Below are positions 1 to 9,122 of a stretch of 64,000 nucleotides of DNA, piece by piece. This stretch comes from Marinobacter excellens HL-55 (GTDB lineage Bacteria; Pseudomonadota; Gammaproteobacteria; Pseudomonadales; Oleiphilaceae), in assembly GCA_001314845.1 (NCBI GenBank), contig LJZQ01000007.1, forward strand, positions 62,001 to 126,000, written 5' to 3'. Made by a program: the position numbers and the translations under genes. Within the stretch, counting starts at the first letter, position 1. The number at the start of each line of letters is the position of its first letter. The notes under the pieces were generated by a model. It saw only the letters and a program-made list of their open reading frames with translations. It ran no database searches and was not told the origin of the DNA.

Positions 1-1029
1 GGGGCCCTGCTTCCAGCGCTGCACCACAATGACGTGCACGCCGGTCCAGACCGCCCCCTGAGTCGGGAAGAACGGGGCGACAATGCCCATAATGGCGTTA
101 CGAATCGACAGGGAAAAGTGAGTGCGGTTGAGGTTAATGTCGATGTGCTCGTCCTTACGGGCCTTCAACCCTTCCCGCAGCACTTCGTTACCAGTGACCA
201 GATCCCCGAATAGAATAATGTAGGCTATCAACGCCAGAGGAATACTCTGGAGAATCATTTCTTGCGACGGCCAGCCATTGACCAGCGGCGATGCCTTCGC
301 CAAGGCCTCACCCAGCGGCGGCACCACAATTCCCCACTGAATATCGAAATTCACTTCTCCCACCAGCGGTCCGATGAGCGCCGCGGCCAGAAAGCCCGGC
401 AACAAGCCCAGCGCCCCCAGCAAAAAGAAGAACCGGTTTCGCTCCTTGAGCTTCTGCATCGGTACCGAGAAGGTGAAGATCAGGCAGATGGCGCAAGCCA
501 ACCCTGTGGCAATGGGCTGCTCCAGCAGGAATCGCTCGGCATCATCCACAAATACCCGTTTAAGCGCGGCAATCGAAGCTCCAAGAATGATGCCGGCTTT
601 GAGCGTGTCTGGCAGCCAGATGATAAAGCGCCGGCCCAACCCGGTAATGCCAAGCATCAGAACAAGCCCGGCAAACACCAGGCTCAGGGCAGTCATGGCC
701 TGAAAGCGGCTGACCGGGTCTTCATAACCTCCGATGACAAATGCCAGAATCAGCGGCAAAGCCGGCGTTATCCACCCCCCCGCATACGGCTCGCCGAAAA
801 CGATAACCGCCGAGGCGATTAACGATGCATGAATCATGGACAGCGCAACGGCTTCCTCAAAGCTCAAACCAAAAAAGGCGGTCATTACCGGAATCAAAGC
901 CAGGCCCGTTGCCGCAGAGACAAAAAGTCCTTGCAAAAACTCGGACCAACACAAGCGGGTATGATAAAAGGGCACGCGAAAAGTAAACGGCCCCCAGCGC
1001 CAACCGGCTAACTCGGGTCTATCTGCCAT
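1..1029 (-). CDS. NCS2/SLC23-like membrane permease, 3' end beyond window
   Basis: An uninterrupted reading frame runs from ATG at 1029 down to base 1, so the C-terminus lies outside the window. The protein begins MADRPELAGWRWG and contains at least eight long hydrophobic stretches, among them a Gly/Ala-rich segment around residues 35-60 and the pair GLALIPVMTAFFGLS and ALIAYIILFGDLVTGNE. The fold pattern recalls the xanthine/uracil (NCS2) permease superfamily, but I see no diagnostic substrate motif, so the substrate is unknown. It is transcribed away from the ion channel gene. The 220 bp between them contains a 7-bp inverted repeat (AATAAGC, 1119-1125, with GCTTATT, 1129-1135) that could be an operator. 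Confidence 0.7.
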   Translation of the reverse strand, partial: MADRPELAGWRWGPFTFRVPFYHTRLCWSEFLQGLFVSAATGLALIPVMTAFFGLSFEEAVALSMIHASLIASAVIVFGEPYAGGWITPALPLILAFVIGGYEDPVSRFQAMTALSLVFAGLVLMLGITGLGRRFIIWLPDTLKAGIILGASIAALKRVFVDDAERFLLEQPIATGLACAICLIFTFSVPMQKLKERNRFFFLLGALGLLPGFLAAALIGPLVGEVNFDIQWGIVVPPLGEALAKASPLVNGWPSQEMILQSIPLALIAYIILFGDLVTGNEVLREGLKARKDEHIDINLNRTHFSLSIRNAIMGIVAPFFPTQGAVWTGVHVIVVQRWKQGP

Positions 1030-1251
1030 GGGAAGTCACTCTTTTGGATATTGTTGTTTGTCATCTGATTATGGAAATGCAAAGCCCATAGCACGAATGA
1101 ATAATTCTGATTATGAGAAATAAGCACGGCTTATTACTCACAACTACAATCACCCTCGCCACCCTTGAGCAAAATTCACGCTACCCAATTTGCCGCTGGC
1201 ACTTTAAAATTCTGCCCCCTTCACGCGAACCTTCTGGAGCCATTGTCTGCC

Positions 1252-2073
1252 ATGTCGTCCGAATTAAGCCCCACATCCGGTTTCGAACAACTGCGCCGCG
1301 TTGAGTCCAGCAAGCTGTTTCAGGGCGCTGTCATTACCATCATCATCCTGTCAGCACTGACCATTGGCGCGAAAACCTACGACGTTCCGCCGCTGGTATC
1401 CCAGAGCCTCGGTATTCTGGACAACGCCATTACCCTGTTTTTCCTGATTGAAATCCTGTTCCGTTTTGGCGTGTGCCAGAACAAAAAACGCTTTCTGCTC
1501 GATGGCTGGAACCTGTTTGATACCCTGGTGGTCGTTGGCAGCCTGATCCCCCTGGATAACGCCGAGGCCGTGCTGCTGGGTCGACTGTTGCGGGTGTTCC
1601 GGGTACTGCGACTGGTTTCAGTGGTGCCGGAGCTGCGCTTTCTGATCAACTCGCTGCTTAAAGCCATTCCGCGCATGGGTTACATCGCCCTGCTGATGTT
1701 CATTATCTTTTATATCTACGCAGCCATGGGCTCCATGTTCTTTGCGGATATTGACGAGTTCCTGTGGGGAGATGTCTCCATCGCCATGCTGACGCTGTTC
1801 CGGGTAGCCACCTTTGAAGACTGGACGGATGTGATGTACGACACCATGGCGGTATACCCGCTGAGCTGGGTCTATTACCTGACCTTTATCTTCCTGACAG
1901 CGTTCGTATTTCTGAACATGATGATCGGAGCAATACTGGAAGTGATGGGTGAAGAGCAGAATGCTAAAGAGGCCGAAAAAGCCCATGACGAGCGGGACGA
2001 AATCGCCCGTCAGCTCCAGGCCGTACAGCAACAGCTAAAGGAGCTGACCAGGCAGATCAGCGAAAACAAGTAA
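1252..2073 (+). CDS. One-domain voltage-gated cation channel (NaChBac/BacNav type)
   Basis: A 273-aa ion-transport protein with one six-helix repeat; four copies would form the channel in the inner membrane. S4 is clear: arginines every third residue at 111, 114, 117 and 120 (RLLRVFRVLR). The pore loop reads TLFRVATFEDWTDVMY with the selectivity filter TFEDWTD at residues 187-193. S6 (about 205-231) is followed by a Glu/Gln-rich coiled coil (232-273), as in other BacNav channels. A TTG start at 1165 is possible, but ATG 1252 has a GGAG about 13 bases upstream and gives the family's usual N-terminus. BacNav filters usually read TLESWSM; here E, D and D sit where the engineered Ca channel CavAb has D, D and D, so calcium permeation is plausible by inference. 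Confidence 0.9.
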   Translation: MSSELSPTSGFEQLRRVESSKLFQGAVITIIILSALTIGAKTYDVPPLVSQSLGILDNAITLFFLIEILFRFGVCQNKKRFLLDGWNLFDTLVVVGSLIPLDNAEAVLLGRLLRVFRVLRLVSVVPELRFLINSLLKAIPRMGYIALLMFIIFYIYAAMGSMFFADIDEFLWGDVSIAMLTLFRVATFEDWTDVMYDTMAVYPLSWVYYLTFIFLTAFVFLNMMIGAILEVMGEEQNAKEAEKAHDERDEIARQLQAVQQQLKELTRQISENK

Positions 2074-2079
2074 GGCGTT

Positions 2080-2457
2080 TCAGCCAAAGAACGGTTTAGC
2101 CATGGCAAGGTGAAGAATACCGAGCACCTGCGCCAGGGCGAGGACTGCAGCAATAATCCGCACAGGCTTGGCCACCGTGGTTTTCAGGGCAAACACACCG
2201 GCAACAATATAGCCAACCAGCAGTACGATTTTGGCGATAATCCAACCCGGCATGGCGGAGATGTAACCGACAACAAACAACAGAGAGATGGCCGACACCA
2301 GTAGGATGGTGTCGTTGATGTGGGGAATAAACCGCAACGGGGTTTGCCGCCAGCCAGGACGGCCTGCCGCATCCAGCACCAGCCGCAGAGCGAACAGGAT
2401 AATCGTCAGGTAGGCGGTGGCCATGTGCAGCATCTTCAGCAATACGTAGGCACTCAT
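2080..2457 (-). CDS. SirB2-family membrane protein
   Basis: A 125-aa protein with four hydrophobic segments (about 5-27, 45-66, 70-88 and 98-118), a typical SirB2 domain over its full length. The N-terminal motif YVLLKMLHMATAYLT with paired histidines and HINDTILL are recognisable family features. No biochemical role is established for this family. It lies convergent with the channel gene with only 6 bp between stop codons, so the two messages end against each other. Confidence 0.85.
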   Translation of the reverse strand: MSAYVLLKMLHMATAYLTIILFALRLVLDAAGRPGWRQTPLRFIPHINDTILLVSAISLLFVVGYISAMPGWIIAKIVLLVGYIVAGVFALKTTVAKPVRIIAAVLALAQVLGILHLAMAKPFFG

Positions 2458-2743
2458 AGAGCATTCCTTTGTGGATCAAAATGATGCTCGCATTGTACGC
2501 AAAATACCCCCAAGCAGGTACGGTTGATCCCACCCCACCCGCAGGCGCGCTGCTCTATCGCTGGCGCGACTGCATGCAAAACCGGAAATCCTGCCAAAGT
2601 TCGCCGCATCATCGTGTACACTGAACTCATTTTCAGGTTCCGGGTCACATCAAAAGTGCAATTATCCACTAAAGGTCAATAGCTCTTCTTGTGACACGAG
2701 CTAAAGTAGTAAGACATCATTTTGCAACAGAGACACAGGCAAC

Positions 2744-3253
2744 ATGTATCCTGATCACTTTGACAAAGAAGACCTGATCCGCTGCGGGCACGGCGAACTT
2801 TTCCCAGGCGCCATGCGCCTGCCCATCGATGAAATGCTGATGGTAGATCGCATTACGCACGTTGGCGCAGATGACGGACTGTATGGTAAAGGCAGCCTGG
2901 TGGCAGAACTCGACATCAATCCGGACCTGTGGTTCTTCAAAGTCCATTTTCAGGGCGATCCGGTCATGCCTGGCTGCCTGGGCCTTGATGCCATGTGGCA
3001 ACTGGTCGGCTTTTTCCTGGCCTGGGGTGGTGGCGAAGGCAAAGGCCGCGCATTGGGTGCGGGCGAAGTGAAATTCTTTGGTCAGGTACTGCCGACCAAC
3101 AAGAAGGTCACCTACCATCTGGACATCAAGCGTCTGATTCGCCGTAAGCTGACCATGGCCATTGCAGATGCCCGAATGGAAGTGGATGGCAAAGAAATTT
3201 ACACCGCCAAAGACCTGCGAGTTGGCCTGTTTACGTCTACAGATGACTTTTAG
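2744..3253 (+). CDS. fabA: 3-hydroxydecanoyl-ACP dehydratase/isomerase FabA
   Basis: A 169-aa cytoplasmic hot-dog-fold enzyme that dehydrates 3-hydroxydecanoyl-ACP and isomerises trans-2- to cis-3-decenoyl-ACP, the branch point to unsaturated fatty acids. The block [11 protein letters not shown]...[13 protein letters not shown] carries the active-site residues His68 and Asp82. The C-terminus [12 protein letters not shown] matches E. coli FabA, as does the length. It forms an operon with fabB, which begins 11 bp downstream. I looked in the 286-bp upstream gap for a FabR/FadR-like palindrome and could not point to one. Confidence 0.97.
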   Translation: MYPDHFDKEDLIRCGHGELFPGAMRLPIDEMLMVDRITHVGADDGLYGKGSLVAELDINPDLWFFKVHFQGDPVMPGCLGLDAMWQLVGFFLAWGGGEGKGRALGAGEVKFFGQVLPTNKKVTYHLDIKRLIRRKLTMAIADARMEVDGKEIYTAKDLRVGLFTSTDDF

Positions 3254-3264
3254 GAGTTAGCAAG

Positions 3265-4476
3265 ATGCGTCGTGTTGTAATCACCGGTATGGGGATTGTC
3301 TCCAGCCTTGGCACCAACCAGAAAGAAGTAGCCCAGTCCCTTCGGGAATCCCGCTCCGGCATTGCTTTCAGCGAGGAAGCACGGGACAGCGGCCTGCGCA
3401 GCCATGTTGCGGGCAAAATCGATCTGAACCTGTCGGAACTGATTGACCGTAAGATCTGGCGCTTCATGTCTCCTGCTGCGGGCTATTGTTACCTATCTGC
3501 GAAAGAAGCCATCGAACAGGCCGGCCTGACCGACGAACAGATTCGCGCCAACACCACCGGTGCAGTATTTGGAACCGGCGGCGCCTCTACGGTAGAACTT
3601 CTGGACGCCATCGACACCCACCGCGACAAAGGCATTCGCCGGGTTGGCCCCTACCGGGTACCCCGCACCATGGGTAGCGCCATTAACGCATCCATTACTA
3701 CCGCTTTTGGCATTACCGGCATTAACTACGGCATCACCTCAGCCTGCGCAACCAGCGCTCACTGCATTGGCCACGCGGCTGACCAGATCGCCCTGGGCCG
3801 TCAGGATGTGATGCTTGCCGGCGGCGGTGAAGACATTCACTGGACCCTGAGCCTGATGTTTGACGCCATGGGTGCGCTTTCTACCAAGTACAACGACACG
3901 CCGGAACTGGCCTCACGTACCTACGATGCAGACCGCGACGGCTTTGTTATCTCAGGTGGCGGTGGCGCACTGGTACTGGAATCCCTGGAGCACGCGGAGG
4001 CTCGCGGCGCGACGATCCTGGCTGAACTGGTCGGTTTTGGTGCCACTTCTGACGGCGCCGACATGGTAGCCCCAAGCGGTGAGGGCGCCATTCGCTGCAT
4101 GAAGCAGGCCATGGCCCAGGTGGACGGTGAGATCAGTTACATCAACACCCACGGCACCAGCACCCCGGCCGGCGACATCACCGAACTGAAAGCACTCAAA
4201 GAAACCTTTGGCGACAAGATACCGCCATTAAGCTCCACCAAACCCCTGTGCGGTCACGCTCTGGGTGCAGCAGGCGTGCATGAGGCCATCTACTCGCTGA
4301 TCATGCAAAGAGAAGGTTTCATCGCGCCATCTGCCAATATCCAGAACCTGGACGAAGGCGCTGAGGGCTATCCCATCGTTCGCGAGCGCTTGGATAACCA
4401 GAACCTGGACCTGGTGATGAGCAACAGCTTCGGCTTCGGCGGCACCAACGCCACCCTGATCTTCAAGAAAGTCTGA
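3265..4476 (+). CDS. fabB: beta-ketoacyl-ACP synthase I FabB
   Basis: A 403-aa condensing enzyme that elongates the cis-unsaturated acyl-ACP made by FabA. The catalytic triad is visible: Cys161 in SACATSAHC, His296 in NTHGTSTP and His331 in CGHALGAAG. The glycine-rich C-terminal [11 protein letters not shown] is intact. A GGAG ribosome site precedes ATG 3265. The pairing with fabA is the standard arrangement of the anaerobic unsaturated fatty acid pathway in gammaproteobacteria. Its stop codon abuts the stop codon of the minus-strand AraC-like gene with no bases between. Confidence 0.97.
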   Translation: MRRVVITGMGIVSSLGTNQKEVAQSLRESRSGIAFSEEARDSGLRSHVAGKIDLNLSELIDRKIWRFMSPAAGYCYLSAKEAIEQAGLTDEQIRANTTGAVFGTGGASTVELLDAIDTHRDKGIRRVGPYRVPRTMGSAINASITTAFGITGINYGITSACATSAHCIGHAADQIALGRQDVMLAGGGEDIHWTLSLMFDAMGALSTKYNDTPELASRTYDADRDGFVISGGGGALVLESLEHAEARGATILAELVGFGATSDGADMVAPSGEGAIRCMKQAMAQVDGEISYINTHGTSTPAGDITELKALKETFGDKIPPLSSTKPLCGHALGAAGVHEAIYSLIMQREGFIAPSANIQNLDEGAEGYPIVRERLDNQNLDLVMSNSFGFGGTNATLIFKKV

Positions 4477-4833
4477 TCAGGACAGCCTGAGTGAACGGTA
4501 TTCAGCCGGCGGAGCGCCCATCCAGCGCTTGAACGCCCGGCTGAATGCGCTCAGTTCCGAAAACCCAAGCTGTTCGGCAATCTCTACCAGCGGCTTGGTT
4601 TTATCCTTCATGTAGGTGATCGCCTGGTCACGACGAACCTGCTCCAGTAAAGCAGCAAACGTCAGCCCTTCCTGCTTTAGCTTCTTGTGAAGGGTGTAGC
4701 GGCTCATATGCAACTGCGCCGCCACCGTCTCCACACCCACCTTGCCGCGCGCCAATTGAACCCGAATCAAAAAACTGACCCGCATACTCAGTGAACGCTT
4801 CGAAATCCCGGGCTTCAGAGACTCTGATGCCAT
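4477..4833 (-). CDS. Stand-alone AraC-type DNA-binding domain protein
   Basis: A 118-aa protein made almost entirely of a double helix-turn-helix AraC domain (about residues 30-115). The second recognition region reads VEIAEQLGFSELSAFSRAFKRWMGAPPAEYR, the family signature. Full AraC regulators are usually near 250-340 aa with an N-terminal sensor domain, which is missing here. ATG 4833 is chosen because GGGAGGAG lies six bases upstream; a longer reading to 4890 has no such site. I see no remnant of a sensor domain upstream, so it may be a genuine minimal regulator rather than a fragment. Its target is unknown. Confidence 0.8.
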   Translation of the reverse strand: MASESLKPGISKRSLSMRVSFLIRVQLARGKVGVETVAAQLHMSRYTLHKKLKQEGLTFAALLEQVRRDQAITYMKDKTKPLVEIAEQLGFSELSAFSRAFKRWMGAPPAEYRSLRLS

Positions 4834-5019
4834 GCCAACTCCTCCCGTCATTCTATTACCACTCATCCTGAAAACTGCGCCAGCGTACACGCGTTAGCCG
4901 AATGCAATCAATACGACCTTTGAGCAAGATCAATGGAACTGTGATCGACTTCGGGCAAAATTCAAACATTCACACACCCCACCCGCAAACATCGACCGCC
5001 TGAACCACCCGGAGCCCCC

Positions 5020-6345
5020 ATGACCACCCCGGAACTGCTCGCGCCCGCCGGCACCCCAGAACACCTTGAAACCGCCTTTGCCTATGGCGCCGATGCTGTC
5101 TACGCAGGCCAGCCCCGCTACTCGCTGAGAGTAAGGAACAACAGTTTCAAAGACGTTGCAGCCCTCGGCGCTGGCATAGAACGCGCCCATCAACTGGGCA
5201 AACAGTTCTATCTTGTATCAAACATAGCACCTCACAACGATAAAGTGCGCAGCTACCTGCGAGATCTGGCACCGGTCATCGAACAAAAACCCGACGCCCT
5301 GATCATGTCTGATCCTGGCCTGATCATGCTGGTGAGGGAAACCTGGCCCGACCAACCCATCCACCTGTCGGTACAAGCCAACGCCGTCAACTGGGCCACC
5401 GTCGAATTCTGGCGCCGCCAGGGCATCAACCGCGTCATCCTGTCCCGGGAACTGGCCCTCAACGAAATCCGCGAAATCCGCGAAAAAGTCCCCGCCATGG
5501 AACTGGAAGTCTTCGTCCACGGCGCCCTGTGCATGGCCTACTCCGGCCGCTGCCTGCTGTCTGGCTACATGAACCACCGCGACGCCAACCAGGGCGCCTG
5601 CACCAACGCCTGCCGCTGGGACTACAAAGAAGTGGCACACAGCACAGACCAGATCGGCGACCTCATCGCCACATCAGCAAACAATGCCGTACAGGCACTC
5701 GAACCCAAGGAAATCCTGCTCGAAGAACCCAACCGCCCCGGCGGCTACATCCCCGCCTACGAAGACGAGCATGGCACCTACATCATGAACTCCAAAGACC
5801 TGCGCGCCGTCCAGCATGTCGCGGAGCTCATCAACATGGGCGTGCACTCCCTCAAAATCGAAGGCCGCACCAAAAGCACCTACTACGTCGCCCGCACCAC
5901 TCAAGTCTACCGCCAGGCCGTCAACGACGCCCTCGCCGGCAAACCCTTTGACATGCACATGATGAACGACCTCGAAGCCCTCTCAAACCGCGGCTATACC
6001 GAAGGCTTCCTGCGCCGCCACGTACCCCAGGAATACCAGACCTACGAACAAGGCTCCTCCTTCCTCGGCACCCAGCAGGTGGTCGGCACCATTACCGATG
6101 CGGATGACCGATGGCTCACCATCGACGTCAAAAACAAATTCGCCCCCGGCGACCAACTGGAACTGATCACCCCGAATGGCAACCTGCGCTTCAGCGCCAA
6201 CACCATGGAAAGCCGCCACGGCGACCCCATGGACTATGCGCCGGGTAGCGGTCACATCGTTAAGATCCCGAAGCCGGAAAATTTGCCGGAGCACCTGGAC
6301 TTCACCTATCTGACAAAGATTTTCCCTGATAGCCCAGCGAGTTAA
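5020..6345 (+). CDS. trhP: U32-family tRNA hydroxylation protein TrhP (YegQ)
   Basis: A 441-aa protein of the peptidase U32 family. E. coli TrhP (YegQ) acts in prephenate-dependent formation of 5-hydroxyuridine at tRNA position 34, so a protease label would mislead. The U32 signature EVFVHGALCMAYSGRC is at about residues 168-183, followed by cysteines in the NQGACTNACRW segment that belong to the family's metal or cluster site. Length and N-terminus (PELLAPAGTPEHLETAFAYG) fit the YegQ subgroup. It is a single-gene unit; a structured repeat lies just downstream. Confidence 0.9.
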   Translation: MTTPELLAPAGTPEHLETAFAYGADAVYAGQPRYSLRVRNNSFKDVAALGAGIERAHQLGKQFYLVSNIAPHNDKVRSYLRDLAPVIEQKPDALIMSDPGLIMLVRETWPDQPIHLSVQANAVNWATVEFWRRQGINRVILSRELALNEIREIREKVPAMELEVFVHGALCMAYSGRCLLSGYMNHRDANQGACTNACRWDYKEVAHSTDQIGDLIATSANNAVQALEPKEILLEEPNRPGGYIPAYEDEHGTYIMNSKDLRAVQHVAELINMGVHSLKIEGRTKSTYYVARTTQVYRQAVNDALAGKPFDMHMMNDLEALSNRGYTEGFLRRHVPQEYQTYEQGSSFLGTQQVVGTITDADDRWLTIDVKNKFAPGDQLELITPNGNLRFSANTMESRHGDPMDYAPGSGHIVKIPKPENLPEHLDFTYLTKIFPDSPAS

Positions 6346-6359
6346 AGGCAAGCTAAGTG

Positions 6360-6492
6360 GCGGTCCGCGCAATGTCGCCGGAGCTGGGCGGGGCGCCTTC
6401 CCAAAACCTTGCGGAGCCATGGATGGCGGAGCAGAGCGTACACGGACGTATTCACAGCGTGTTTTGGGAAGGCGTGCCCGCCCGGCGACCGC
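6360..6492 (+). repeat. Structured interspersed repeat, copy A (after trhP)
   Basis: A long imperfect hairpin. Nested arms seen are GCGGTC (6360-6365) with GACCGC (6487-6492), TCGCCGG with CCGGCGA, GGGCGGG with CCCGCCC, and a perfect 14-bp arm CGCCTTCCCAAAAC (6394-6407) with its complement at 6461-6474. Inside is a small hairpin GCCAT-GG-ATGGC (6416-6427), then a 28-base block (6435-6462) identical to the minus strand of copy B at 35076-35103. Arm sequences differ between the copies while pairing is kept. The element reads in the direction of trhP transcription. Confidence 0.85.
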
Positions 6493-6619
6493 ACCAACCC
6501 TGAAGGCTACAAAGGCCCTGACTCCAAGCCATAAAACACACCAAAGTCTATCAAAGCAATAACCCGCGCCTTAGTGCCCCGAGGGCCGATTAAGGTATAA
6601 TCCCTACACAACCGATTTA

Positions 6620-6644
6620 ATACCTGACTAAATTACTCTGGTAT
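6620..6644 (+). promoter_or_regulatory. IscR type-1-like operator of the suf operon
   Basis: A 25-bp imperfect palindrome beginning ATACCTGACT and ending ACTCTGGTAT with AAATT between, close to the known IscR type-1 consensus (ATA-S-Y-Y-GACT ... AGTC-R-R-S-TAT). It covers the -35 region and spacer of the promoter at 6624-6652. By established IscR biology, the [2Fe-2S] form would repress and loss of cluster would derepress. No iscR gene lies beside this operon, so the regulator must be encoded elsewhere. Confidence 0.8.
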
Positions 6645-6652
6645 TGTATAAT
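6624..6652 (+). promoter_or_regulatory. suf operon promoter
   Basis: The -35 CTGACT (6624-6629) and a perfect -10 TATAAT (6647-6652) are separated by 17 bp. A second TATAAT occurs at 6596-6601 without an obvious -35. The -35 lies inside the IscR-like operator, as in E. coli iscR. From the expected start near 6659 to sufB ATG 6855 is a leader of about 195 bases in which I see no convincing gene or terminator. Confidence 0.75.
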
Positions 6653-6854
6653 CGCTCTCCAGACGCATCGGGACAGACCAAAAAAACGGCCCTCCCCGTC
6701 ATCCAAAAACCGATTGCAAGGCGTACTCAAGGACACGAGCGACCATTGCAACACCAGCAAATCGAAGACATCCGCCGACACCACCCAGCCAAGGGCATGC
6801 TCGGCGAAACACAGGGCACCAAGCCCCAGATGAGAGAATTACGGAGCGACGATC

Positions 6855-8303
6855 ATGGCGACCACCGACAAAGAGGTGAAAGAGCTGATCAAACGGGAAT
6901 ACGAGCACGGATTTGTCACTGAAATCGAATCCGACACCTTCGAGCCCGGCCTCAATGAAGACGTAATCCGCCGCCTGTCTGAACTCAAGCAGGAACCCGA
7001 GTTCATGCTCGAGTGGCGCCTGAAAGCCTATCGTCGCTGGCTGGAAATGGACGAACCCGAGTGGGCCCACGTCGATTTCCCCAAGGTGGACTATAACTCC
7101 ATCTCTTACTACTCCGCGCCCAAGCGCCCGGAAGACATGCCCCAGAGCCTGGACGAAGTCGATCCGGAGCTGCTGCGCACCTACGAAAAACTCGGCATCC
7201 CCCTGCACGAGCGCGCCAAACTGGCCGGCGTGGCAGTAGATGCAGTTTTTGACTCTGTCTCCGTGGCCACCACCTTCAAAGAACCGCTGGAAAAAGCCGG
7301 CGTGATCTTCTGCCCCATCTCCGAAGCGGTGCAAAAGTACCCGGAGCTGGTGAAAAAATACCTGGGCAGCGTGGTGCCGGCTGGCGACAACTACTTCGCC
7401 GCCCTGAACTCCGCGGTCTTCTCCGACGGCTCTTTCGTTTACATCCCGAAAGGCGTCCGCTGCCCCATGGAGCTGTCTACCTACTTCCGCATCAACGCGG
7501 CTAACACCGGCCAGTTCGAGCGCACGCTGATCGTCGCCGAAGAAGGCAGTTACGTCAGCTACCTCGAGGGCTGTACAGCGCCCATGCGGGATGAAAACCA
7601 GCTGCACGCAGCGGTGGTAGAACTGGTTATCCTGGACGACGCCCAGATCAAGTACTCCACGGTGCAAAACTGGTATCCGGGCGACGAAAACGGCAAAGGT
7701 GGCATCTACAACTTCGTCACCAAACGTGCGGCCTGCATCGGCAAGAACGCCAAGGTGTCCTGGACCCAGGTCGAAACCGGCTCCGCCATTACCTGGAAAT
7801 ATCCCAGCTGCGTATTGCGTGGTGACAACAGCGTCGGCGAATTCTATTCCGTCGCGCTCACCCACAATTACCAGCAGGCCGACACTGGCACCAAGATGAT
7901 CCACCTTGGAAAGAACACCAAGAGCACCATCATCTCCAAAGGTATCTCGGCTGGCCGAAGCTCCAACGCCTACCGCGGCCTGGTGAAATTCGGCCCAGGT
8001 GCAGACGGTGCGCGTAACTTTACCCAGTGCGACTCGCTACTGATTGGCGACCGCTGTGGCGCGCACACCTTCCCGTACATCGAAAGCAAGAACAAATCGG
8101 CCATCGTGGAACACGAAGCCACCACCTCCAAGGTCAGCGACGAGCAGATGTTCCTCTGCCGTCAGCGCGGCATCGACCCGGAACAAGCCGTTTCAATGAT
8201 CGTGAATGGCTTCTGTAAGGAGGTGTTCAAAGAGCTGCCCATGGAGTTTGCGGTGGAAGCCGGCAAACTGCTTGAAGTCAGCCTTGAAGGGTCAGTCGGT
8301 TAA
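6855..8303 (+). CDS. sufB: Fe-S cluster scaffold SufB
   Basis: A 482-aa scaffold subunit of the SufBC2D complex, on which new Fe-S clusters are built from sulfur delivered by SufS-SufE. Conserved blocks include [27 protein letters not shown], the core beta-helix [17 protein letters not shown], and the C-terminal [13 protein letters not shown]. Length is normal for SufB. A GGAG lies about ten bases before ATG 6855. It is first in a seven-gene operon under the IscR-like operator. Confidence 0.97.
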   Translation: MATTDKEVKELIKREYEHGFVTEIESDTFEPGLNEDVIRRLSELKQEPEFMLEWRLKAYRRWLEMDEPEWAHVDFPKVDYNSISYYSAPKRPEDMPQSLDEVDPELLRTYEKLGIPLHERAKLAGVAVDAVFDSVSVATTFKEPLEKAGVIFCPISEAVQKYPELVKKYLGSVVPAGDNYFAALNSAVFSDGSFVYIPKGVRCPMELSTYFRINAANTGQFERTLIVAEEGSYVSYLEGCTAPMRDENQLHAAVVELVILDDAQIKYSTVQNWYPGDENGKGGIYNFVTKRAACIGKNAKVSWTQVETGSAITWKYPSCVLRGDNSVGEFYSVALTHNYQQADTGTKMIHLGKNTKSTIISKGISAGRSSNAYRGLVKFGPGADGARNFTQCDSLLIGDRCGAHTFPYIESKNKSAIVEHEATTSKVSDEQMFLCRQRGIDPEQAVSMIVNGFCKEVFKELPMEFAVEAGKLLEVSLEGSVG

Positions 8304-8345
8304 TTTCTTCACTATCGAATTCGCGAATACAGAGAGACGCTACAC

Positions 8346-9107
8346 ATGCTGAGCATCAAAAACCTGCACGCCTCCGTTGAGGGCAAAGAAATCCTCAAGG
8401 GCATCAACCTGGAGATCAAAGCCGGGGAAGTTCACGCCATCATGGGCCCGAACGGTTCCGGTAAGAGCACCCTGTCACAGGTCCTGGCAGGTAACGAGGC
8501 ATTTGAAATCACCGGCGGTGAAGTTACCCTCAATGGCGACAACCTGCTGGACCTGGCCACCGAAGAGCGTGCCCGCGAAGGCATCTTCCTGGCGTTCCAG
8601 TATCCCGTTGAAATTCCCGGCGTCAGCAATTTGCAGTTCCTGCGCACCGCCGTCAACGCCATGCGCAAGCACCGTGGCGAAGAAGAAATGAACGCAGCCG
8701 AGTTTATGAAGCTCGCCAAGGAAGTGTCCAAACAGGTCGATCTGGACCCGGCCTTCCTCAAGCGCGGCGTTAACGAAGGCTTCTCCGGCGGCGAGAAAAA
8801 GCGTAACGAAATCATGCAGGCCCTGTTGCTGCAGCCCAAGCTGGCGATCCTCGACGAGACCGACTCAGGCCTCGACATCGACGCACTGCAAGTGGTCTCT
8901 AACGGCGTCAACGCCCTGCGGGCTGAAGACCGCGCCATCCTGATGGTGACTCACTACCAGCGCCTGCTGAACCACATCGTGCCGGATTATGTGCATGTAC
9001 TGGCCGGCGGCAAGATCGTTAAGTCCGGCGGCCGTGAACTGGCCCTTGAGCTCGAAGAGCGCGGTTACGGTTGGTTGGGCATCAAAGACGAAGACACCAG
9101 CAACTAA
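8346..9107 (+). CDS. sufC: Suf ATPase SufC
   Basis: A 253-aa ABC-type ATPase that dimerises on SufB and SufD and drives their conformational change. Walker A GPNGSGKST is at about residues 37-45. The SufC-type signature SGGEKKRNE and Walker B LAILDETDSGLDIDAL are present, with the switch His in MVTHYQRLL. It is a soluble ABC protein without membrane partner, consistent with its place between sufB and sufD. Confidence 0.97.
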   Translation: MLSIKNLHASVEGKEILKGINLEIKAGEVHAIMGPNGSGKSTLSQVLAGNEAFEITGGEVTLNGDNLLDLATEERAREGIFLAFQYPVEIPGVSNLQFLRTAVNAMRKHRGEEEMNAAEFMKLAKEVSKQVDLDPAFLKRGVNEGFSGGEKKRNEIMQALLLQPKLAILDETDSGLDIDALQVVSNGVNALRAEDRAILMVTHYQRLLNHIVPDYVHVLAGGKIVKSGGRELALELEERGYGWLGIKDEDTSN

Positions 9108-9122
9108 TCAGGAGGTCGCGGA

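Noticed and set aside
262..822. A 186-codon plus-strand frame opposite the permease
   Set aside because: Composition is Arg/Gln-rich and the minus strand encodes a continuous membrane protein with clear helices.
2458..2743. A FabR/FadR-like operator before fabA
   Set aside because: I looked for a clear palindrome or a sigma-70 pair and could not support one.
6644..6922. A 92-codon frame in the suf leader
   Set aside because: It begins before the -10 box of the suf promoter and runs into sufB in another frame; it has no ribosome site and low-complexity sequence.
6699..7904. A 401-codon minus-strand frame
   Set aside because: Antisense shadow of sufB, which has full family similarity on the plus strand.
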